From: Pseudomonas sp. GM48
GTDB taxonomy: Bacteria; Pseudomonadota; Gammaproteobacteria; Pseudomonadales; Pseudomonadaceae
Reading direction: 5' to 3'
DNA length: 58,113 nt
Assembly: GCF_000282335.1 (NCBI RefSeq)
Contig: NZ_AKJM01000089.1
Location: forward strand, 1-58,113
In this document: positions 43,781-52,042 of the stretch, piece after piece
How positions within the stretch are numbered: the stretch's first letter is position 1
Layout: every line of letters starts with the position of its first letter
Made by a program: the position numbers and the translations under genes
The notes under the pieces: generated by a model
Databases searched by the model: none
Told to the model about the DNA's origin: nothing
What the model saw: only the letters and a program-made list of their open reading frames with translations

Positions 43781-43870
43781 TGTGGGAGCGGGCTTGCTCG
43801 CGAAAGCGGTGTGTCAGATATCATAAATGTCGACTGACAGAACGCCTTCGCGAGCAAGCCCGCTCCCACA
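43781..43870. repeat. REPIN, GTGGGAGCGGGCTTGCTCGCGAA type, after mtgA
   Basis: A 90-base element with arms TGTGGGAGCGGGCTTGCTCG and complement, interior ATAAATGTCGACTGACAG. It lies 15 bases after mtgA and 38 before the bidirectional terminator of the mtgA/rpoH gap, so a REPIN and a classical terminator stand side by side. Confidence 0.92.
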
Positions 43871-43907
43871 TTTGCTCTGTGGTGTACCAGGGATCATCGG
43901 CACAAAC

Positions 43908-43942
43908 AAAAACGCCCCGATCAATGATCGGGGCGTTTTTTA
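43908..43942. terminator. Bidirectional intrinsic terminator between mtgA and rpoH
   Basis: CGCCCCGATC (43913-43922) pairs perfectly with GATCGGGGCG (43926-43935) around a three-base loop. A run of T follows on the + strand (GTTTTTTATT). On the - strand the A run before the stem reads as T after the hairpin. It can therefore end both mtgA and rpoH transcripts. Confidence 0.88.
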
Positions 43943-43957
43943 TTGCCGGGTCGCCGG

Positions 43958-44812
43958 TTACGCCGCGATCGACAACTTGAGCTTGTTCATCGCACTCTTC
44001 TCGAGTTGGCGAATACGCTCGGCCGACACGTTGTACTTCTGCGCCAGGTCGTGCAGCGTGGCTTTTTCTTCCGCCAGCCAGCGCTGGTAGAGGATGTCAC
44101 GGCTGCGGTCGTCCAGCACTTCCAGTGCTTCGTGCAGGTTGTGGTTGGAGTTGTCGCTCCAGTCGGCGTCTTCCAGTTGACGGGCCGGGTCGTACCGGTG
44201 GTCTTCCAGATAATTGGCCGGCGACTGGAAAGCACTGTCGTCGTCCGCTTCGGCAGCCGGGTCGAACGCCATGTCATGGCCCGTCAGGCGGCTTTCCATT
44301 TCGCGCACTTCCCGGGGCTCTACACCCAGGCTTTCTGCCACGCGATGGACTTCCTCGTTGTTCAACCAGGCCAGGCGTTTCTTCTGGCTGCGCAGGTTGA
44401 AGAACAACTTGCGCTGGGCCTTGGTGGTCGCGACTTTCACGATGCGCCAGTTGCGCAGGATGAACTCGTGGATTTCCGCCTTGATCCAGTGCACGGCAAA
44501 GGACACCAGGCGCACGCCCATTTCCGGGTTGAAGCGTTTCACGGCCTTCATCAGGCCGACGTTGCCTTCCTGGATCAGGTCAGCCTGAGCCAGGCCGTAG
44601 CCGGAATAGCTACGGGCGATATGTACGACAAAACGCAGGTGGGCGAGCACCATCTGCCGAGCCGCCCCCAAATCCTGCTCATAATAGAGACTCTCGGCCA
44701 GTTCACGCTCCTGCTCCGGCGACAGCAATGGAATGCTGTTGACGGTGTGCACATAGGCCTCCAGGTTCGCACCCGGGACCAGAGCATATGCAGGTTGCAA
44801 AGAATTGGTCAT
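43958..44812 (-). CDS. rpoH: Heat-shock sigma factor RpoH (sigma-32)
   Basis: Sigma factor of 284 aa directing heat-shock transcription. Region 2 includes [20 protein letters not shown] and [20 protein letters not shown]. The RpoH box, involved in DnaK/FtsH turnover and unique to this family, is [14 protein letters not shown]. Region 4 at the C-terminus has [20 protein letters not shown], the helix-turn-helix. The frame continues upstream, but ATG 44812 gives the standard [14 protein letters not shown]. It lies downstream of ftsX, the usual order, with a 112-base gap for its own promoters. Confidence 0.97.
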   Translation of the reverse strand: MTNSLQPAYALVPGANLEAYVHTVNSIPLLSPEQERELAESLYYEQDLGAARQMVLAHLRFVVHIARSYSGYGLAQADLIQEGNVGLMKAVKRFNPEMGVRLVSFAVHWIKAEIHEFILRNWRIVKVATTKAQRKLFFNLRSQKKRLAWLNNEEVHRVAESLGVEPREVREMESRLTGHDMAFDPAAEADDDSAFQSPANYLEDHRYDPARQLEDADWSDNSNHNLHEALEVLDDRSRDILYQRWLAEEKATLHDLAQKYNVSAERIRQLEKSAMNKLKLSIAA

Positions 44813-44924
44813 ACGAAAAAACCTCCGACTTACAAACTCGTGCAGTTCAGCACTGCGAAAATTGACCGGAAACCAAAAGACAAGTTCCCAAAAACGCTGA
44901 AAGGTCAATACGAGCAAAGTGATA

Positions 44925-45947
44925 CTACTTAGGCGCAAGCTCCCTCAGGTGGCGTGCGACTGCAATCCATGCACCGATATACCCCAACAGCACCGCGCCA
45001 AGCAAGAGAGACAGACCGTCGGCAACTGGCACTCCAGCCAGCGCAAAATCACTGCCGTACAAACCGGCCAGCCCAACCACCGCGTCGTTCAGCCAGTCAA
45101 GGCCGAACGCCAGTACGCCCCAGGACAGAATCCCCGCACCGAAGCCATACAGCGCGCCCATATATAGAAAGGGCCTGCGTACATAGCTGTCAGTGCCGCC
45201 GACCAGTTTAATCACTTCTATCTCTGTGCGGCGGTTTTCAATATGAAGACGAATGGTATTGCCTATCACCAAAAGTAATGCAGAAACCAGAAGCACAGTC
45301 AGACCGAAGACAAACCGGTCACCCAGCTTGAGGATGGCTGCCAGACGCTCGACCCAGACTAAATCAAGTTGCGCCTGCTGTACCTTCGGCAGCTCGGATA
45401 GTTTTTGTCTTAATGCTTCAAGGGCCGGCTTGTCGACTTCGTTCGGCGTCACCAGGACCACGCCCGGCAGCGGGTTCTCCGGCAATTCCTTGAGCGCCTC
45501 GCCCAGACCGGACTGTTGCTGGAACTCTTCCAGGGCCTGCTCCCGGCCAACATATTCGGCATCGGCCACGCCAGGCATGCCCTTGATCTGATCGCGCAGC
45601 GATTCGCCTTCAGCCGGTTTGGCCTCAAGGTCCAGATACAGGGAAATTTGCGCCGCGCGCTGCCAGGACCCGCCAAGACGCTCGACGTTACTTAGCAAAA
45701 GTGACAGGCCCATGGGCAAACTCAGGGCCACCGCCATCACCATGCAGGTGAAAAAACTGCCAATGGGTTGCTTGCCCAGGCGGCGCAAACTGTCCACCAG
45801 GCTGGCGCGATGGCTTTCGATCCAGGCGCGGAACAACGTGGCGAAGTCCGGACCGTCATCATCGTCGTGTTTTTTCTTGGTCGGTTGCGGATCCGCGGCC
45901 TTGGGGGCCACGCGCTCGGAAACCTTTGGACTGCGTGTCGCACTCAT
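44925..45947 (-). CDS. ftsX: Cell division protein FtsX
   Basis: Permease-like protein of 340 aa that with FtsE links division to septal peptidoglycan hydrolase activation. A charged cytoplasmic head of about 65 residues (containing [16 protein letters not shown]) precedes the first membrane segment ([20 protein letters not shown]). The large periplasmic loop is followed by three more membrane segments ([20 protein letters not shown], a central [14 protein letters not shown] and [18 protein letters not shown]). The [20 protein letters not shown] block is the conserved cytoplasmic coupling loop. Start overlaps ftsE by 4 bases. Confidence 0.96.
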   Translation of the reverse strand: MSATRSPKVSERVAPKAADPQPTKKKHDDDDGPDFATLFRAWIESHRASLVDSLRRLGKQPIGSFFTCMVMAVALSLPMGLSLLLSNVERLGGSWQRAAQISLYLDLEAKPAEGESLRDQIKGMPGVADAEYVGREQALEEFQQQSGLGEALKELPENPLPGVVLVTPNEVDKPALEALRQKLSELPKVQQAQLDLVWVERLAAILKLGDRFVFGLTVLLVSALLLVIGNTIRLHIENRRTEIEVIKLVGGTDSYVRRPFLYMGALYGFGAGILSWGVLAFGLDWLNDAVVGLAGLYGSDFALAGVPVADGLSLLLGAVLLGYIGAWIAVARHLRELAPK

Positions 45948-46615
45948 ACTGCGGCCTCCCCGTCGCCGATCAATCGACCGCGCTGCAAGGTCAGCATGCG
46001 GTGGCGCATGCGGGCGATCAGGGCCAGGTCGTGGCTGGCGATCAGCACGCTGGTGCCCAGACGATTGATATCCTCGAACACACCCATGATTTCCGCCGCC
46101 AGGCGCGGGTCGAGGTTACCGGTCGGTTCGTCCGCCAACAGCAAGGCCGGGCGATGGACGATGGCGCGGGCGATGCCGACGCGCTGCTGCTGACCGGTGG
46201 ACAGGTCACCCGGGTACAGATCGGTTTTATCCGACAGCGCCACGCGCTCCAGTGCCGAGTCCACGCGCTTGGCGATCTCGGCCTTGGACAGACCCAGGAT
46301 CTGCAAAGGCAACGCGACGTTATTGAACACCGTACGATCGAACAGCAACTGGTGATTCTGGAACACCACGCCGATCTGCCGACGCAAGAAAGGAATCTGC
46401 GCGTTGCTGATAGTGCTCAGGTCTTGCCCGGCGAGCAGCAACTTGCCGCTGGTCGGGCGCTCCATGGCCAGCAACAGGCGCAATAGCGTGGATTTACCGG
46501 CGCCGGAATGGCCGGTGACAAACAGAAACTCGCCACGACGGACTCGAAAGCTCAGCTCATGCAAGCCGACGTGACCGTTCGGGTAGCGTTTACCGACCTG
46601 TTCGAAACGAATCAT
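45944..46615 (-). CDS. ftsE: Cell division ATP-binding protein FtsE
   Basis: ABC-type ATPase of 223 aa, partner of FtsX at the divisome. Walker A is GHSGAGKSTLLRLL (near residue 37), the Q-loop GVVFQNHQLLFDRT, the signature LSTGQQQRVGIARAIVH, Walker B ALLLADEPTGNLD, and the switch histidine is in VLIASHDLALI. The start and stop both overlap neighbours by 4 bases (ftsY and ftsX), so the three proteins are translationally coupled. Confidence 0.97.
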   Translation of the reverse strand: MIRFEQVGKRYPNGHVGLHELSFRVRRGEFLFVTGHSGAGKSTLLRLLLAMERPTSGKLLLAGQDLSTISNAQIPFLRRQIGVVFQNHQLLFDRTVFNNVALPLQILGLSKAEIAKRVDSALERVALSDKTDLYPGDLSTGQQQRVGIARAIVHRPALLLADEPTGNLDPRLAAEIMGVFEDINRLGTSVLIASHDLALIARMRHRMLTLQRGRLIGDGEAAV

Positions 46616-48138
46616 GAACGCTCCCGCTCGGCAAACAATGCCTGGACAAAGGGTTCGGCTTCAAAGGTACGCAAATCATCGATGCCTTCACCGACACCAA
46701 TGTAGCGGATCGGCAGACCGAACTGCTTGGCCAGGGCGAAAATCACCCCGCCCTTGGCGGTGCCGTCGAGTTTAGTCAAAGCCAGGCCGGTCAGTTCGAC
46801 GGTCTGGTTGAATTGCTTGGCCTGGTTGATGGCGTTCTGACCGGTACCGGCATCGAGCACCAGCAACACTTCGTGCGGCGCGTCGGCGTCGAGCTTGCCG
46901 ATCACCCGGCGAACCTTTTTCAACTCTTCCATCAGGTTGTCTTTGGTGTGCAGGCGACCGGCGGTGTCGGCGATCAACACATCGATGCCACGGGCCTTGG
47001 CGGCCTGCACGGCGTCGAAGATCACCGAGGCCGAGTCGGCACCGGTGTGCTGGGCGATCACCGGGATCTTGTTGCGCTCACCCCATACCTGCAATTGCTC
47101 GACCGCCGCGGCGCGGAAGGTGTCGCCGGCAGCCAGCATGACCTTCTTGCCTTCCAGCTGCAGCTTCTTGGCCAGCTTGCCGATGGTGGTGGTTTTACCC
47201 GCGCCATTGACGCCGACCACCAGAATCACGAACGGCTTGTTCTGCGAGGTGATCTTCAGCGGCTGCTCGACAGGCTTGAGCATCGCAGCCAGCTCGGCTT
47301 GCAGGGATTTGTACAGGGCATCGGAGTCGGCCAGCTCTTTGCGCGCGACCTTCTGCGTCAAACGCTGAATGATCACAGACGTGGCTTCGACACCAACGTC
47401 GGCGGTCAGCAGGCGAGTCTCGAGGTCTTCGAGCAGCTCGTCATCAATGGCCTTCTTGCCCAGGAACAGGCTGGCCATGCCTTCGCCAATACTGGCGCTG
47501 GTCTTGGACAGCCCTTGTTTGAGGCGGGCAAAGAAACCGGCCTTGGTTTCTTCAGTACGTACAGGTTCGACCGGGGTTTCGACGGGAGCGATGACCGGTG
47601 CAACTACTGGCACAGGTGCAGGTGCAGGCACAGGTGCAGGTGCAGGCGCAGGCGCAGACGCTTGGACAACTGGAGCAACTGGAGCAATCGGCGCTACTGG
47701 CTCGATCACAACCGGCTCGGGCTCAGCCATAACGACGGGTGCAACGACCGGTTCGACCACAGGCGCTTCAACCGGTGCAGGCGCAAAAGCAGTCGGTGCC
47801 GGAATCGGTGGCGTCACGTGGGGAGCCAGGTCATTTTCGACCAACGCCACCGGCTCTTCCGCCACCGGCAAAGTCAGCCACGGTTCGGCAGCAGTGGCCA
47901 GCGGCTGTTCGATGATCTCGCTGACAGGCGAGGCCTGCGATTGCAGCACCGGCTCGGCAATCGGCAGGACAACCGGTGCGGGCACCTCTATTACCGGGGC
48001 CGGGGCCGGCGCGGGTTCAGGAATGGTTGGTGGCTGTTCGACGACGGCTTCCTGCGGCTTTTTGCGCAGCCATCCGAACAGGCTTTTCTTCTCGCCAGCC
48101 GTAGCTGGGGTCTTCTTGTCGTCGTTGGAACCAAACAT
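46612..48138 (-). CDS. ftsY: Signal recognition particle receptor FtsY
   Basis: SRP receptor GTPase of 508 aa that docks ribosome-SRP complexes at the inner membrane. A short basic start (KKSLFGWLRKKPQEAVVEQ) is followed by a Pro/Ala/Val-rich A domain of about 170 residues with a PAPAPVPAPAPVPVV stretch. The NG domain begins near residue 205 (GFFARLKQGLSKTSASIGEG). GTPase motifs are VVGVNGAGKTTTIGKLA (G1), DTFRAAAVEQLQVWGER, DVLIADTAGRLHTKDNLMEE (G3) and TKLDGTAKGGVIFALA (G4). It is first of ftsY-ftsE-ftsX and divergent from the M16 genes. Confidence 0.97.
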   Translation of the reverse strand: MFGSNDDKKTPATAGEKKSLFGWLRKKPQEAVVEQPPTIPEPAPAPAPVIEVPAPVVLPIAEPVLQSQASPVSEIIEQPLATAAEPWLTLPVAEEPVALVENDLAPHVTPPIPAPTAFAPAPVEAPVVEPVVAPVVMAEPEPVVIEPVAPIAPVAPVVQASAPAPAPAPVPAPAPVPVVAPVIAPVETPVEPVRTEETKAGFFARLKQGLSKTSASIGEGMASLFLGKKAIDDELLEDLETRLLTADVGVEATSVIIQRLTQKVARKELADSDALYKSLQAELAAMLKPVEQPLKITSQNKPFVILVVGVNGAGKTTTIGKLAKKLQLEGKKVMLAAGDTFRAAAVEQLQVWGERNKIPVIAQHTGADSASVIFDAVQAAKARGIDVLIADTAGRLHTKDNLMEELKKVRRVIGKLDADAPHEVLLVLDAGTGQNAINQAKQFNQTVELTGLALTKLDGTAKGGVIFALAKQFGLPIRYIGVGEGIDDLRTFEAEPFVQALFAERERS

Positions 48139-48481
48139 GGAGGACGGCTATCTCACGGTAGCGACGCGCCAATGGCGCCTCGGCAAATAAAAATTCGATG
48201 CAGAACAGACTGCGATTGACGCAGCTTGTTCACGCGCAACATTTTGTCGAGATGGACAACACCACCTCAAGGAAACGATTTCACACGGGACAGATGCGGC
48301 AAAATCGGCGAAAAAGCGGAGTTTAGCTGATAAATATCCACATTCCGTCGCAAACCCATACAACCTGATCAAACATGCGTGCCTGATAGGCGTGGCCGCC
48401 GCTAAAACGGATCAGTATCCTAGCACCCTCTCGCCCGCTGACGCTAAGACCAAGCGGGCAGCCCCAAAGGTTTAAAAACGA
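48139..48481. other. Divergent ftsY / M16 intergenic region with a leader hairpin
   Basis: This 343-base gap contains no credible gene. It should hold promoters for ftsY-ftsE-ftsX (leftward) and for the M16 genes (rightward). On the + strand CAGTATCCTAG near 48411-48421 resembles an extended -10 element, though no clear -35 is seen. GCCCGCT (48433-48439) and AGCGGGC (48453-48459) form an inverted repeat in the presumed leader, about 22 bases before the ATG at 48482. Confidence 0.5.
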
Positions 48482-49837
48482 ATGAATGCTCTAGCCCGCC
48501 GCGCTGCAGGCCTGCTGCTCAGCACAGTTTGCCTGCCCCTTTCAGCCCTGGCTGCCGACCCGCAACCCACCCACGAATTCACCCTCGACAACGGCCTGAA
48601 GGTGGTCGTGCGTGAGGACCACCGCGCACCCGTGGTGGTTTCCCAGGTCTGGTACAAGGTTGGCTCCAGCTACGAGACGCCGGGTAATACCGGCCTGTCC
48701 CATGCCCTGGAACACATGATGTTCAAGGGCAGCGAGAAAGTCGGCCCCGGCGAAGCCTCGTTGATCCTGCGTGACCTCGGCGCCGAAGAGAACGCATTCA
48801 CCAGCGACGACTTCACCGCGTACTACCAGGTACTGGCCCGGGATCGCCTGGGCGTAGCCTTCGAACTGGAAGCCGACCGCATGGCCAGCCTGCGCCTGCC
48901 GGCCGACGAGTTCGCCAAGGAAATCGAAGTCATCAAGGAAGAACGTCGCCTGCGCACCGACGACAAGCCGATGTCCAAAGCCTATGAGCGCTTCAAGGCC
49001 ATGGCCTACCCGGCCAGCGGCTATCACACGCCGACCATCGGCTGGATGGCTGACCTTGAGCGGATGAAAGTCGAAGAACTGCGCCACTGGTACCAGACCT
49101 GGTACGTGCCGAACAACGCCACGCTGGTGGTGGTCGGCGACGTGACGCCTGACGAAGTCAAAACCCTGGCCCAGCGTTATTTCGGTCCGATCGCCAGGCG
49201 CGATGTGCCGGCCGCGAAAAAACCTTTGGAGCTGGCCGAGCCCGGCGAACGCCAGATCACCCTGCATGTGCAGACCCAACTGCCAAGCCTGATGCTGGCC
49301 TTCAACGTGCCGGGCATTGCCACCGCCGAAGACAAGCGCCCGGTCAATGCCCTGCGACTGATTTCGGCGCTGCTCGACGGCGGCTATAGCGGACGCATCC
49401 CGGCGCAACTGGAACGGGGCGAGGAACTGGTGTCCGGCGGTTCGTCGAGTTACGACGCCTATACCCGCGGCGACAGCTTGTTCACTTTGTCGGCCACACC
49501 CAACAGCCAGAAACACAAGACCATCGCCCAGGCCGAGGCCGGCTTGTGGAAGCTGCTCGAACAGCTGAAAACCACCGCGCCATCCGCTGAAGAGCTGGAG
49601 CGCGTGCGTGCGCAAGTCATCGCCGGCCTGGTCTACGAGCGCGACTCGATCACCAGCCAGGCCACCGCCATCGGCCAACTGGAAACCGTCGGCCTGTCAT
49701 GGAAATTGATGGACACCGAACTGGCCGATCTGGAAAGCGTGACACCGCAAGACATCCAGAACGCCGCCAAGCTGTATTTCACCCGCGAACGTCTCAGCGT
49801 CGCCCATGTACTGCCACTGGAGACGACTCATGAGTGA
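48482..49837 (+). CDS. M16 zinc metallopeptidase, catalytic subunit of pair 1
   Basis: Periplasmic protein of 451 aa. Signal peptide: AAGLLLSTVCLPLSALAADP, likely cut after ALA (residue about 25). The M16 inverted zinc motif H-x-x-E-H is in LSHALEHMMFKGSEK (near residue 76), and the third ligand glutamate follows about 75 residues later in VIKEERRLRTDDK. The second M16 lobe ends with YFTRERLSVAHVLP. It is the active half of a heterodimer with the next gene, as in known two-gene M16B enzymes. The substrate is unknown, possibly secreted or signal peptides. Its last 8 bases overlap the next gene. Similar pairs sit beside rsmD in other pseudomonads. Confidence 0.9.
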   Translation: MNALARRAAGLLLSTVCLPLSALAADPQPTHEFTLDNGLKVVVREDHRAPVVVSQVWYKVGSSYETPGNTGLSHALEHMMFKGSEKVGPGEASLILRDLGAEENAFTSDDFTAYYQVLARDRLGVAFELEADRMASLRLPADEFAKEIEVIKEERRLRTDDKPMSKAYERFKAMAYPASGYHTPTIGWMADLERMKVEELRHWYQTWYVPNNATLVVVGDVTPDEVKTLAQRYFGPIARRDVPAAKKPLELAEPGERQITLHVQTQLPSLMLAFNVPGIATAEDKRPVNALRLISALLDGGYSGRIPAQLERGEELVSGGSSSYDAYTRGDSLFTLSATPNSQKHKTIAQAEAGLWKLLEQLKTTAPSAEELERVRAQVIAGLVYERDSITSQATAIGQLETVGLSWKLMDTELADLESVTPQDIQNAAKLYFTRERLSVAHVLPLETTHE

Positions 49838-51320
49838 GCGTAAAAAATCCCGTCTGGCCCTGATCGGCCTGATCGCCGTCGCCGTTATCGGCTCCGCCGC
49901 GTTCTACCTGTCGCGCTCCGGCGAAACCAGCGCCAGCGAAGCCCTCGACAAAGCCAAGGCCAGCCAGAAGCTGCAATCGCTGACCGAACTCAACGACAAG
50001 GCGCCGAGCCACCGCAAACTCGACGTACAAACCTGGAGCACCACCGAAGGCGCAAAAGTCCTGTTCGTCGAAGCCCGTGAGCTGCCGATGTTCGACATGC
50101 GCCTGATCTTTGCCGCCGGCAGCAGCCAGGACGGCGACGTACCAGGCTTGGCGCAACTGACCAACGCCATGCTCAACGAAGGCGTGGCAGGGAAAGATGT
50201 CGGCGCCATCGCCCAAGGCTTCGAAGGCCTGGGGGCCGACTTCGGTAATGGCGCCTATAAAGACATGGCGATTGCCTCGCTTCGTAGCCTCAGTGCCAAT
50301 GACAAACGCGAGCCGGCCCTGAAGCTGTTCACCGAAGTCGTCGGCAAGCCGACCTTCCCTGCCGATTCGTTTGCGCGCATCAAGAACCAGCTGCTCGCCG
50401 GGTTCGAGTACCAGAAGCAGAACCCCGGCAAACTGGCCAGCCTGGAACTGATGAATCGCGTGTACGGCGACCACCCGTACGCCCATTCCAGCGACGGCAC
50501 GGCGACAACCGTACCGGCGATTACCCTGGCGCAGCTTCGGGCGTTCCACGAGAAAGCCTACACAGCGGGTAACGTGGTGATCGCGCTGGTCGGTGACCTG
50601 TCCCGCGCAGAAGCCGAGGCGATTGCCGCACAGGTTTCCAGCGCCCTGCCCAAAGGCCCGGCTCTGCCGAAAATCGCGCAACCCGTCGAGCCCAAGGCCA
50701 GCATCGGCCACATCGAGTTCCCGTCCAAGCAGACCAACCTGATGCTCGCGCAACTGGGCATCGACCGTGACGATCCGGACTACGCAGCGTTGTCCATGGG
50801 TAACCAGATCCTCGGCGGTGGCGGCTTCGGCACCCGGTTGATGAGCGAAGTGCGTGAGAAACGCGGCCTGACGTATGGCGTATATTCGGGCTTCACCCCG
50901 ATGCAGGTACGCGGTCCGTTCATGATCAACCTGCAAACCCGCGCCGAAATGAGTGAAGGCACCCTGAAACTGGTGCAGGAAGTGCTCGCCGACTACCTTA
51001 AAACCGGCCCGACCGAAAAAGAACTCGACGACGCCAAGCGTGAACTGGCCGGCAGCTTCCCGCTGTCCACCGCCAGCAACGCCGACATCGTCGGGCAACT
51101 GGGTGCCATTGGCTTCTATAACCTGCCATTGAGCCACCTGGAAGATTTCATGCAGCAATCCCAGGCCCTGACCGTCGAACAGGTCAAGGCCGCCATGAAC
51201 AAACACCTGAGCACGGACAAAATGGTCATCGTCAGCGCTGGCCCAACCGTGCCGCAAAAGCCGTTACCGGCCCCTACTGATAAACCTTCCGAGCAGCCGC
51301 TCGGGGTTCCGGAGCATTAA
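49830..51320 (+). CDS. M16-family partner subunit of pair 1 (no zinc motif)
   Basis: Protein of 496 aa with an uncleaved-looking N-terminal membrane segment (SRLALIGLIAVAVIGSAAFY, residues 7-26), so it probably anchors the complex in the inner membrane facing the periplasm. The H-x-x-E-H site is absent; the corresponding region reads GLAQLTNAMLNEGVAGKDVG. The C-terminal half has the R-x-x-x-Y-type substrate-binding motif of M16B partner subunits, REKRGLTYGVYSGFTPMQ. The ATG at 49830 overlaps the catalytic subunit stop, and its own stop overlaps rsmD (TAATG). Confidence 0.88.
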   Translation: MSERKKSRLALIGLIAVAVIGSAAFYLSRSGETSASEALDKAKASQKLQSLTELNDKAPSHRKLDVQTWSTTEGAKVLFVEARELPMFDMRLIFAAGSSQDGDVPGLAQLTNAMLNEGVAGKDVGAIAQGFEGLGADFGNGAYKDMAIASLRSLSANDKREPALKLFTEVVGKPTFPADSFARIKNQLLAGFEYQKQNPGKLASLELMNRVYGDHPYAHSSDGTATTVPAITLAQLRAFHEKAYTAGNVVIALVGDLSRAEAEAIAAQVSSALPKGPALPKIAQPVEPKASIGHIEFPSKQTNLMLAQLGIDRDDPDYAALSMGNQILGGGGFGTRLMSEVREKRGLTYGVYSGFTPMQVRGPFMINLQTRAEMSEGTLKLVQEVLADYLKTGPTEKELDDAKRELAGSFPLSTASNADIVGQLGAIGFYNLPLSHLEDFMQQSQALTVEQVKAAMNKHLSTDKMVIVSAGPTVPQKPLPAPTDKPSEQPLGVPEH

Positions 51321-51916
51321 TGGCCAGTCCAAAAAAACCTGCACGCAATGTCCATAACGGCGTCAACCAGCTGCGCATCATCGGCGGCGAGTGGCGTAGC
51401 CGGAAACTGAGCTTCCCCGACGCCCCGGGCCTGCGCCCGACGCCGGACCGCGTGCGTGAAACCCTGTTCAACTGGCTCGCGCCGTACGTGCCGGGCGCCA
51501 AGGTGCTCGACCCGTTTACCGGCAGCGGCGCGCTGTTCCTCGAAGCCCTGTCCCGTGGCGCGGCCATGGGCCAGGCGCTGGACGCCAGCAGCATCGCGGT
51601 GTCCAGCCTGAAGGAGCACCTGGGCACCCTGCGGTGCACCAACGGCCAGGTCCAGACCGCCGACGCCCTGCGCTACCTGGAAACCCAGACCGCAACGGCC
51701 TACGACCTGGTATTCCTCGATCCGCCGTTCAACCAGAACCTGCTGCCCGCCGTTTGCAAGTTGCTCGAAGAGCGCCAATGGCTGGCCGAAGATGCCTGGG
51801 TGTACACCGAAAGCGAGTCCGCGCCGTCGACCCTGGGCCTGCCGGAGAACTGGCGCCTGCACCGGGAGCAGAAATCCGGGCGCGTCTACTACTCGTTGTG
51901 GCAACGAAGCGCCTGA
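51320..51916 (+). CDS. rsmD: 16S rRNA (guanine-966-N2)-methyltransferase RsmD
   Basis: Enzyme of 198 aa that methylates G966 of 16S rRNA. IIGGEWRSRKLSFPDAPGLR and PTPDRVRETLFNWLAPYV form the N-terminal signature. The SAM motif is VLDPFTGSGALFLEALSRGA (near residue 55). The catalytic D/N-P-P-F/Y tetrad appears as DLVFLDPPFNQNLL (near residue 134). It is coupled to the M16 partner gene by one-base overlap, and it separates the two M16 pairs. Confidence 0.96.
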   Translation: MASPKKPARNVHNGVNQLRIIGGEWRSRKLSFPDAPGLRPTPDRVRETLFNWLAPYVPGAKVLDPFTGSGALFLEALSRGAAMGQALDASSIAVSSLKEHLGTLRCTNGQVQTADALRYLETQTATAYDLVFLDPPFNQNLLPAVCKLLEERQWLAEDAWVYTESESAPSTLGLPENWRLHREQKSGRVYYSLWQRSA

Positions 51917-51998
51917 TACTCCGGCGAGATGACGACTCCCGAGTCGATTGTGGAGTGCACTACATAGTTACCGCCTGACACCTATCCGGATGATCCAC

Positions 51999-52028
51999 AG
52001 TGGTTTGCGCAACTACCTGCAAACCACT
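51999..52028. promoter_or_regulatory. Perfect 10-bp inverted repeat upstream of M16 pair 2
   Basis: AGTGGTTTGC (51999-52008) and GCAAACCACT (52019-52028) are exact complements around a 10-base spacer. The repeat ends 14 bases before the ATG at 52043 and directly abuts GAGG, the likely ribosome site. It could be an operator or a translation-controlling hairpin. There is no T run, so it is not a standard terminator. Nothing similar precedes pair 1. Confidence 0.45.
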
Positions 52029-52042
52029 GAGGATGTACACGG

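Noticed and set aside
564..43870. CRISPR array
   Set aside because: The repeated palindromes are paired REPs scattered singly through many kilobases, not regularly spaced direct repeats, and there are no cas genes.
46813..48219. 468-codon + strand ORF opposite ftsY, Arg/Cys-rich at the end
   Set aside because: Antisense of the ftsY repeats (the Arg/Cys run is the complement of the Ala/Pro tract); no ribosome site or family pattern.
48139..48481. Hidden gene between ftsY and the first M16 gene
   Set aside because: The only open frame of note, 148-372 bases into the 48 kb block on the - strand, overlaps the ftsY start and has no family pattern or ribosome site.
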